The notes below the pieces were generated by a model, which ran no database searches, was not told the origin of the DNA, and saw only the letters and a list, made by a program, of their open reading frames with translations. This document shows, piece by piece, positions 53,698 through 61,032 of a stretch of 64,000 bases of DNA. Source of the DNA: Pedobacter ginsengisoli (GTDB lineage Bacteria; Bacteroidota; Bacteroidia; Sphingobacteriales; Sphingobacteriaceae). Every line of letters starts with the position of its first letter. Position 1 is the first letter of the stretch. The stretch covers positions 496,001 through 560,000 of the forward strand of contig NZ_CP024091.1 of NCBI RefSeq assembly GCF_002736205.1, in the 5' to 3' direction. Both the position numbers and the translations under genes were made by a program.

Positions 53698-54042
53698 ATG
53701 AAGAAAAGTTTAAAGATTCTTAGGTTTACTAAGGAGGATGTTGCAGATCTTACAAAGGAAGAGCAACAGAGGCTCGTTGGAGGTGTTGCTCCAACAGTGA
53801 CAAAATGTACAGAAACGTGCACTGATGTTACTTATGGCGCTGCCAATTGTACAGATGGATGTACTGGCGGTTGTCAAAGCGTTTATGGTGGTGCTGACTG
53901 CGATCCGGCATCTGGGTTAGGGAATGCAACATGTTATATAAGTGCGGTGGATAGATGTCACACTGATTTCAATTGCACCAAGACTCAATGTACAGCTACA
54001 TGTCCAAATACCTATGGAGATCCGACTTGTAAAGATTGTTAA
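53698..54042 (+). CDS. Lanthipeptide precursor with GG leader and 13-Cys core
   Basis: 114 residues. Leader 1-29 (MKKSLKILRFTKEDVADLTK to RLVGG) fits the Bacteroidota GG-type natural-product leader; cleavage after G29 would be done by the C39 peptidase of the next gene. The 85-residue core has 13 Cys, 16 Thr and 3 Ser. Cys lie at 37, 41, 51, 55, 59, 68, 79, 87, 93, 98, 102, 111 and 114. Three units follow CTxxC-x(3,4)-YG-xxx-C (residues 37-51, 55-68, 98-111). LanB/LanC downstream predict dehydration of Thr/Ser and thioether closure. The core is far larger than typical class I lanthipeptides. Confidence 0.85.
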   Translation: MKKSLKILRFTKEDVADLTKEEQQRLVGGVAPTVTKCTETCTDVTYGAANCTDGCTGGCQSVYGGADCDPASGLGNATCYISAVDRCHTDFNCTKTQCTATCPNTYGDPTCKDC

Positions 54043-54057
54043 GGTAAAGTAATGTTC

Positions 54058-54091
54058 ATTTGGGTTGATTATAATCAACCCAAATTTTTTT
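54058..54091 (+). terminator. Strong terminator/attenuator after the precursor gene
   Basis: A perfect 28-bp palindrome (54058-54085, core GGGTTGATTATAATCAACCC) followed by a T tract to 54091, starting 15 bases after the precursor stop. It should end most transcripts there, so that precursor mRNA exceeds that of the biosynthetic genes. Confidence 0.88.
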
Positions 54092-54142
54092 AGAAATTTT
54101 TGATCCTTAGGAATTACAATTGAAAGAAAATGAAGTACCAGG

Positions 54143-56317
54143 ATGAGTTTTAAATTTATTAAGCAGTTGAATGTAATGGACTGTGGTCCTGCATGTATTA
54201 AAATGATTGCACAATACTACGGTCGAAATTATTCTCTGGAAACGTTAAGAAGATTGTCTGGATATAGCAAACAGGGCACTACAATGTTTGAGCTTAGTAA
54301 GTTGTCCGAAAAGATTGGTTTGCGACCAAGGGGGGTTCAATTAAGTCCTGAATCCTTATTGTATATTGACTATCCAGTAATTTTACATTGGAAAAATAAT
54401 CATTTTGTAATTTTGTTAAAAATTTCAAAATTCGGATATGTGAAAGTGGCCGATCCGGCTATTGGAATTGTCACCTATAATAAGGAGGAGTTTTTGCAAG
54501 GATGGTTAACTTCAAACAATAAAAGAGGCAATGCACTTCTTGTGGAAGTTTCACCGAAATTCTATGAACAAGAAGGTGACGGGGGGAAATACACACTCAC
54601 ATTTGGCTTCTTTCTTACTTATTTGAATCAAGTTAAGCCACAGATTATTGCAATTTTTGCTGCATTTATTTTTACCCTAATGATCCAAATGGTCACCCCC
54701 TTTATCATGAAGAGTACCATTGATATTGGGATTGAAGGTCGAAATTTTGGATTTATTGAGCTTGTTACTATTGCTCAAATTGTTTTGATGATTAGTTCTA
54801 CCGTTGTTGGTTTTATTCGAAGTCGAATTTCATTGAGGATGGCTAATATTCTTAATTTGTCCATTTTATCTGATTTCTGGATTAAATTATCAAGATTGCC
54901 TATTTCTTATTTTGATAGATATCACACTGGTGATACTATGAAGCGATTGGGAGATCACGGTGTGATTCAAAGTTTCATGACCAATACAGCAATCAATATT
55001 TTAACCTCAATAATTAATTTCGTATTGTATTCTATTATTTTGGTGTCATTTAATATCCAACTCTTTATTATTTTTTTAGTAGGAAATTTCTTTTATTTTC
55101 TTTGGATAAGAGCTTTTATGGGAGTCAGAAGGAAATTAAATCATCAGGGATTTGAACTTGGTGCGAAAAATCAAAGTAACACGATTGAACTCATTCAGGG
55201 AATGCAAGAGATCAAACTTAATAATGCTGAACACATTAAAAGGTGGAGGTGGGAAGGCTTACAGACAACACTTTTTCAGTTTGGCTTTAAAATGATGAAC
55301 TACAACCAGGTACAATCTGCAGGGGGATTGTTGATCAGTCAAATAAAAGATATTACCCTTTCTTTGATCGTAGCCAAACTCGTTATTGATGGTCAAATCT
55401 CTTTTGGGACTATGGTTTCTGTCCAATATATAATAGGCCAATTAAGTGGACCAATTAGTTCTTTTATTGGGTTGGTGCAGAGTAGTCAGGACGCTAAAAT
55501 AAGCCTTGAGCGGTTGAATGATATTCATGAAGTTGAGGAAGAAGAAGCGAAGAACAGAATTTTTGTAAACCATTTGCCTGAAAATCCAAATCAAATGAAG
55601 CTCAGTTCTGTTAGTTATACCTATCCAGGTGCGGAATCTGCTGTAATTGAAGGGGTTAATCTTGATATTCCAATAGGGAAGATGACTGCTATTGTGGGTG
55701 AAAGTGGTGGAGGAAAAACGACATTGTTGAAAATACTTATGAAATCATACGATGATTTTAAAGGCACGATTAATATTGGTGATAGTGATTTCAAAAAGAT
55801 CAGTCCTTCTTATTGGAGAAGCATTTCTGGTTTTGTAATTCATGATGGTTATATCTTCAATGACACGATTGGAAATAACATCGCACTAGGAGATGAAACT
55901 CCCAATAAAGATTGGATTATAGAATGTTGTAATCTTGCGAATATCTATGAATTCATTGGTTCACTACCTAATGGTTTGGAGACAATCATTGGTTCTGAGG
56001 GAGTAGGGATTAGTCAGGGGCAAAAGCAGAGAATTTTGATAGCAAGAGCATTATATAAGAAGCCCAAATTTCTTTTTTTCGATGAGGCAACAAATGCTTT
56101 GGATGTAAATAATGAAACAATCATTTTGAATAACCTAAAAAAACATATAGTCAATAAAACGGTGATTGTTATAGCGCATCGACTTAGTACAATCAAGGAT
56201 GCTGATCAAATATTATTAATGAAGGGAGGCCAGGTGATGGAAAGAGGAAATCATAATGAACTCATTGAGCTTAAGGGAGAATATTGGAGTCTTGTTAGAA
56301 AACAAATTGTGTATTAA
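54143..56317 (+). CDS. Peptidase-containing ABC transporter (C39 protease + exporter)
   Basis: 724 residues. C39 peptidase domain (~1-125) with the catalytic triad Cys14 (NVMDCGPAC), His87 (NNHFV) and Asp104 (ADPA); transmembrane domain with about six helices (~155-440); nucleotide-binding domain with Walker A GESGGGKTTL, ABC signature SQGQKQRILIARAL (LSGGQ appears as ISQGQ, common in this subfamily) and Walker B FLFFDEATNALD. It cleaves the GG leader while exporting the modified core. First gene of the operon after the attenuator. Confidence 0.95.
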   Translation: MSFKFIKQLNVMDCGPACIKMIAQYYGRNYSLETLRRLSGYSKQGTTMFELSKLSEKIGLRPRGVQLSPESLLYIDYPVILHWKNNHFVILLKISKFGYVKVADPAIGIVTYNKEEFLQGWLTSNNKRGNALLVEVSPKFYEQEGDGGKYTLTFGFFLTYLNQVKPQIIAIFAAFIFTLMIQMVTPFIMKSTIDIGIEGRNFGFIELVTIAQIVLMISSTVVGFIRSRISLRMANILNLSILSDFWIKLSRLPISYFDRYHTGDTMKRLGDHGVIQSFMTNTAINILTSIINFVLYSIILVSFNIQLFIIFLVGNFFYFLWIRAFMGVRRKLNHQGFELGAKNQSNTIELIQGMQEIKLNNAEHIKRWRWEGLQTTLFQFGFKMMNYNQVQSAGGLLISQIKDITLSLIVAKLVIDGQISFGTMVSVQYIIGQLSGPISSFIGLVQSSQDAKISLERLNDIHEVEEEEAKNRIFVNHLPENPNQMKLSSVSYTYPGAESAVIEGVNLDIPIGKMTAIVGESGGGKTTLLKILMKSYDDFKGTINIGDSDFKKISPSYWRSISGFVIHDGYIFNDTIGNNIALGDETPNKDWIIECCNLANIYEFIGSLPNGLETIIGSEGVGISQGQKQRILIARALYKKPKFLFFDEATNALDVNNETIILNNLKKHIVNKTVIVIAHRLSTIKDADQILLMKGGQVMERGNHNELIELKGEYWSLVRKQIVY

Positions 56318-56330
56318 TTATATAGCTTTT

Positions 56331-57629
56331 ATGTTTGAAAATTGGGAAGATGATAAAAGGAGATTTGAAAGATCCGAGGAAGCGACAACATTTATTGCTC
56401 ACAAACCAAATTTTTTAGAGCGTAATGGTATTCAGATTATTGTGGCAATTTTTATTTTTTTGGTTTCTATGACTTGCTTCATTAGATATCCCGATAAGGT
56501 TGTTCAGGTTGGCTATCTTAGTGCTGAACATGCACCAGTAGAATTAAAGTCAAAGACCGATGGAATATTAAAAAAATTATTGGTACAAAATAATGAAGTA
56601 GTAAAAAAGGGAGATATAATTGGTTGGTTGGAAACCGAAATCAATTATAACGAAGTACTAGTCTTGCTTAAAAATATTGATAAACTCGATGATGATCTTT
56701 TGAAAGATAAAGGAGTAGAAAAAAAAGATTTTTTTATAAAAAAAATTGGAAATTTTAACTGGGGGGAATTACAGCAAAATTATTCAGAATTCATCTCTGA
56801 GCTTCAAAAATATGATGATTTCTATTTAAATGGATTTTATGAAAGTAAGATCAACTATGTAGATAAGGATATTAAAATTGCATTAAGTAAAAATGCTATT
56901 TTGGAGAAGCAACAAACTCTATCTCAGAGGGAACTGGATATTGAAAAAGAGACATATAATGTAGATGAGATTCTTAATAAAGAGGCGTTAGTAACTAAGC
57001 TTGATTTGACAAGGTCGGAAAGTCAGCTGATTAGTAAAGAGAGGAGTTATTTTGATGTATCTCTTGCAATAATTAATAACGAATCTTTAGTTAGTCAAAA
57101 AAGAAGCGAGGTCATGCAAATGAAACATGATGTTTTACAAAATAAGGTTCAATTTCGTCAAGCCATACATTCTCTAAAAAGGGCATTAATAGCTTGGATT
57201 GATAAATATTCAATCTCCTCGAATGAAAGTGGATCTATCGCGTTTTCATCTTTTCTTCATGAAAATCAAGTCATTTCTCCTAGTAAAATTATTGGATACG
57301 TTATGCCTGTTAATTCTAGGTTTTACCTAAGGATTTTTTTAAGTCAGGAAGCTATTGGGAGATTAAAGGAAAATAATCCTGTGGAAGTTCGCTTCAATTC
57401 TTATCCATACAAGGAATTTGGGATGCTAAACGGAAAGCTTAACTATATATCCAACATTGCATTAGATAGCGGTTTTTTAAGTAAGGTAGATTTGCCAGGT
57501 GGACTTAAAACTAATCTAAAGCATACTATTCCTTATCGAGAAAATCTCAAGAGTGAAGTGATTTTTATAACTAAAGACATAACATTAGGGCAAAGGCTCT
57601 TTGATGGTCTCTTTAAAACTAAAAAATAA
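56331..57629 (+). CDS. HlyD-family membrane fusion protein
   Basis: 432 residues from the ATG at 56331 (the frame is open to 56256 inside the transporter gene, but MFENWEDDKRRFERSEEATT is the sensible start). One membrane helix (~42-62, IQIIVAIFIFLVSMTCFI), a biotinyl-lipoyl-like half (VELKSKTDGILKKLLVQNNE, VVKKGDIIGWLE), a long coiled-coil hairpin (~110-310) and the closing lipoyl half with a beta barrel. It bridges the ABC transporter to an outer-membrane channel, which is not encoded in the visible window. It starts 13 bp after the transporter stop. Confidence 0.9.
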   Translation: MFENWEDDKRRFERSEEATTFIAHKPNFLERNGIQIIVAIFIFLVSMTCFIRYPDKVVQVGYLSAEHAPVELKSKTDGILKKLLVQNNEVVKKGDIIGWLETEINYNEVLVLLKNIDKLDDDLLKDKGVEKKDFFIKKIGNFNWGELQQNYSEFISELQKYDDFYLNGFYESKINYVDKDIKIALSKNAILEKQQTLSQRELDIEKETYNVDEILNKEALVTKLDLTRSESQLISKERSYFDVSLAIINNESLVSQKRSEVMQMKHDVLQNKVQFRQAIHSLKRALIAWIDKYSISSNESGSIAFSSFLHENQVISPSKIIGYVMPVNSRFYLRIFLSQEAIGRLKENNPVEVRFNSYPYKEFGMLNGKLNYISNIALDSGFLSKVDLPGGLKTNLKHTIPYRENLKSEVIFITKDITLGQRLFDGLFKTKK

Positions 57630-58573
57630 TGAATAAAACGCTTAAAAATGAATCTAAGGAGTTTTTGATCGATCAAACCTTAAATCTTCTTACCAACAAT
57701 TATATATATAAGGATATTCCCAATAAAATACAAGGATGCCACTATCTGTTTATGGTATCGAAAGTAATCGACAGTAACTTATTTTCGAATTTAAGTCTTG
57801 ATTTACTTCTTGAATCCCTTAAGGAAGCATATTCCGAGGCTAAGCTTACTACTACAAAAAAAAAAGAGGGGTTGATTTTGATGGTAATATATATCATATG
57901 TTCCTCAGAAGAGGAGGGATTTTGTATTGATATAAAGGCGCTTTATCAAGCTTTAAATGAGGATTTTGAAGATCTATTAGAATGTGATATTTCATTATCA
58001 ACATTATATCTGACTCTTTATATTGGTATTTATTCAGGTACCCCAAATAAAATTTTTTATGAACGGGTTTCTAAAACACTTGAAAATTTTTATCCTCGGA
58101 AAGCAGAATTAATAAACATTGTTTTGTTTTCGATTAGTCTTTTCTTTTACAGGAAAGTTTATAAAGATAAAGCGTCAAATCACTTCGAGAGAGCATTGAG
58201 TGAAATAGAAAGTCTATTTCTTATTGAAGAAAATACAGAATCTAAAATTCTTTTGCTTTGTTCTTTATGGTTTATGAGAGGTTATGCCACTGATCAGTTG
58301 CTCTTTGATAACGAAATAATGATTAAGATTGAAAGGTTGATGAATATGGAAAAATTGAGTCATTCCGAAAATGCATATTTGATCAAATTCTTATACTTTG
58401 CTCTCAATAATGAGACAAATGTTGATCAAGATGATCTAATGAATTACACTGAGGCTTTTGATGATTTTCGTTTGGGTATTCTGGCGGTATCAAAAAATGA
58501 ATTTCATAGATTCAAAGTTGGTGAAGTAATCTTGAACATATTAACAACAGTTGTTTATGAAGAATATAAATAG
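57629..58573 (+). CDS. Unrecognised helical protein within the lanthipeptide operon
   Basis: 314 residues, no signal peptide or membrane helix, mostly amphipathic helices with leucine-rich repeats of irregular length (SNLSLDLLLESLKEAYSEAK; CDISLSTLYLTLYIGIYSG). I do not recognise a family. It overlaps the HlyD stop by one base (TAATG) and the GT4 gene by 17 bp, so it is translationally coupled to both and almost certainly part of the pathway. It could be a scaffold or helper for maturation, or an immunity component; nothing in the sequence decides between these. Confidence 0.6.
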   Translation: MNKTLKNESKEFLIDQTLNLLTNNYIYKDIPNKIQGCHYLFMVSKVIDSNLFSNLSLDLLLESLKEAYSEAKLTTTKKKEGLILMVIYIICSSEEEGFCIDIKALYQALNEDFEDLLECDISLSTLYLTLYIGIYSGTPNKIFYERVSKTLENFYPRKAELINIVLFSISLFFYRKVYKDKASNHFERALSEIESLFLIEENTESKILLLCSLWFMRGYATDQLLFDNEIMIKIERLMNMEKLSHSENAYLIKFLYFALNNETNVDQDDLMNYTEAFDDFRLGILAVSKNEFHRFKVGEVILNILTTVVYEEYK

Positions 58574-59798
58574 TACTCCCAAAAAAATAAACGTCATTTT
58601 CGTAGACTCAAAGGGGATCAGTAACATTTACGGAATTGGTTCATATAGGAATAATTTACTTGCTGAATTAGCAAAGTCTGACTCGGTTAATCTATTTTGT
58701 GTCAGCATAAAATATGCAGATAAAGGGAGCGCGAAAATCTTAAAGATTGATGAAGAAAACGCTTATACGAATATTGAAATTGTTCTATCTGCAAACAATT
58801 TAAAGACCGAAAATTTAAATATTAATCAACCTAGAATATCTGCATATTCAGCAAATATTTGCATTACACTCATTAAGTTTTTATCCGGCTGTGAGGACGG
58901 AATTATTCACTTAAATATTTCAGGAGAAGTTGAATTATGTAAAGTTGCCAAGAGGTTAGGGTTTAATGTTGTTGCCACTCAACATGTTCAAGTTATTAAT
59001 CCACAAATAAATCCTAATGATTTCAACTCAATTTTACTGGAAGGTGAAAAGAAATTTTTCTCTTTAGTGGATGAGGTAATTTGTTTATCGAATTATACCA
59101 AGTCGGCAATCATTAACAATTATTCATTTGATAGTAGAAAGGTCACTTTAATTTATAATGGTGTTAAGGCTTTAGAACCTGCTTTAAATAAGAAAAGTGA
59201 TTTGAAAAAGAGATTTGGATTTTCAAAAAAAGATTTTATTTTTTTATTTGTTGGTAGAATTGAAAAGAGCAAGGGACTTTATGAACTCATACAATCTTTT
59301 ATCGTGTTTGCCAAGGGTAAGAGCAATATAAAATTAGTTGTAGTTGGTGGGGGTGATGTCTATTCTGCTTTGAGCTTTACTTTTGAAAATATGGGAAATA
59401 TTGTGTTTACAGGTTTCTTAACTGGGGCTCAGTTATCGCTTGTTTTTAGTCTTTCTGATGTAGGTGTATTGCCTTCATATTCTGAGCAGTCGAGCTTTTC
59501 AGTACTTGAAATGATGAATAATGGATTGCCTGTTATTGTTAGTGATATTGACGGATTCGAACTTTTTGAAAATAGAAAACACGTCCTTAAGGCCGATTAT
59601 GTTTTAGGGTCACCTGGCAATTCTAACTCAATCGATACTATATCATTAACAGCCTGCATGGAGGAATTATTTAATAATGTAGAATTAAGGAGTTTGATAA
59701 GCATTAATGCAAGTAAGTTATTAGCTGAAAAACTAAACTCTGTTTCGATGTCAAAAAATACAATTTCAGTATATAAAAGAGCATACAATAAAATATGA
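58557..59798 (+). CDS. GT4 glycosyltransferase in the lanthipeptide operon
   Basis: 413 residues from the ATG at 58557 (an in-frame TTG at 58551 was rejected). GT-B fold: N-terminal half starts INVIFVDSKGISNIYGIGSY, and the C-terminal half has FLFVGRIEKSKGLYELIQSF and the EX7E motif in SEQSSFSVLEMM. No membrane segment. Glycosyltransferases of this type recur beside Bacteroidota GG-leader peptides, so O- or S-glycosylation of the peptide is a reasonable inference. It overlaps the genes on both sides. Confidence 0.85.
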   Translation: MKNINSTPKKINVIFVDSKGISNIYGIGSYRNNLLAELAKSDSVNLFCVSIKYADKGSAKILKIDEENAYTNIEIVLSANNLKTENLNINQPRISAYSANICITLIKFLSGCEDGIIHLNISGEVELCKVAKRLGFNVVATQHVQVINPQINPNDFNSILLEGEKKFFSLVDEVICLSNYTKSAIINNYSFDSRKVTLIYNGVKALEPALNKKSDLKKRFGFSKKDFIFLFVGRIEKSKGLYELIQSFIVFAKGKSNIKLVVVGGGDVYSALSFTFENMGNIVFTGFLTGAQLSLVFSLSDVGVLPSYSEQSSFSVLEMMNNGLPVIVSDIDGFELFENRKHVLKADYVLGSPGNSNSIDTISLTACMEELFNNVELRSLISINASKLLAEKLNSVSMSKNTISVYKRAYNKI

Positions 59799-61009
59799 AA
59801 AATATAGATAATAAAAGGGAGATGATAACCGACAGTATCCATCATATTTATAAGGTTATTACGAATAGTTTGAAATATATCAACAAGGATAGCGGAGCTT
59901 TGCTTAATTCATCCGGGTGTTGTCTTTTTCTTTATCATTATTATAAATGTTTCGGAGATGAAGAGGCGAAGAAATTATTAAATGAAGCTTTAAAAATCGT
60001 TTTGGAAGGCGAGATGAAATATTCATACGATAAACCATCCTCGGTTTCTTTTTGTTCAGGAATAATAGGCACAGGATGGATTACAATGTATTTAAATAAG
60101 GAGGGGGTTACTGATTTTGATGACGAAATGAGCGATCTGGATGACATAGCAGTGAATTTTTTTAATCAATCTTTAAATAAAGGAAATTATGATTTTTTAC
60201 ACGGAGCAGGAGGTGCTTTATTCTATATGGCTTCTAAAAAGATGAACGAAAAGGTTATAACGTATATTAAGGAAATGGTTAATTCACTGTTAAATGTTGC
60301 TGTGAATGAGAATGAAGTCTTTTTTTGGGAAGCTTTTGATTTTGAAACCGAGAAAAAACAGAATAGAGTCTTAAACTTAGGACTTTCCCATGGCACTCCT
60401 GCCTTGTTGGTAATATTCTCAAAGATTTACACTTTGTCCGAAGATTTTGCTTACTTAAAAGAAACTATTGAGAATTGTGCAAATACTATCATCCGAGCGA
60501 AAAATGTTAAGGTTAAGGAATCAATGTATTCTTATTCAACGAATATTGATACTAAGACTGAGGAGTGTACAAGACTTGGTTGGTGTTATGGAGATCTGGG
60601 TGTCGGTATAAGTTTATGGCAAGCTGGAGTTTCAATAAATAATTCCCTATTTGTTAATCATGCCGTAGAGATATTTGAAAGTGCAAGTCTCCGAACTAAT
60701 GTTAAAGAGGCACAAGTGAAAGATGGGGCACTTTGTCATGGAGCTGCTGGATTGGCTTATATTTTTCATAAGTATTATTTAGAAACAAAAAGTGATAAAT
60801 TATTAATCGCTTCAGATTATTGGGTAGATGTAGCAATGGACTTAATCAAACCCTCATCCAAACTTTTAACTGGGAAAACAAGATGGCACAGCGTTAATGG
60901 ATATTTAGATAGCTTCTCCCTTTTAGAAGGAATAAGTGGCGTTGGGTTGAGTTTTTTATCCCGTATTTCTAGTGAAAGATCAGAATGGGACAACTGTCTA
61001 TTAATGTAA
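59795..61009 (+). CDS. lanC: LanC-like lanthionine synthetase (cyclase)
   Basis: 404 residues with the alpha/alpha barrel of LanC. The zinc ligands are present: Cys264 in GWCYGDLG, and Cys314-His315 in LCHGAAG. Other conserved motifs are LGLSHGTPALLVIFS and DFLHGAGGALFYM. It catalyses Michael addition of Cys thiols onto dehydrated Ser/Thr to form (methyl)lanthionine rings. The ATG overlaps the GT4 stop (ATGA). Confidence 0.94.
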   Translation: MKNIDNKREMITDSIHHIYKVITNSLKYINKDSGALLNSSGCCLFLYHYYKCFGDEEAKKLLNEALKIVLEGEMKYSYDKPSSVSFCSGIIGTGWITMYLNKEGVTDFDDEMSDLDDIAVNFFNQSLNKGNYDFLHGAGGALFYMASKKMNEKVITYIKEMVNSLLNVAVNENEVFFWEAFDFETEKKQNRVLNLGLSHGTPALLVIFSKIYTLSEDFAYLKETIENCANTIIRAKNVKVKESMYSYSTNIDTKTEECTRLGWCYGDLGVGISLWQAGVSINNSLFVNHAVEIFESASLRTNVKEAQVKDGALCHGAAGLAYIFHKYYLETKSDKLLIASDYWVDVAMDLIKPSSKLLTGKTRWHSVNGYLDSFSLLEGISGVGLSFLSRISSERSEWDNCLLM

Positions 61010-61032
61010 TTAAATACTTAAAGTACTGATTT

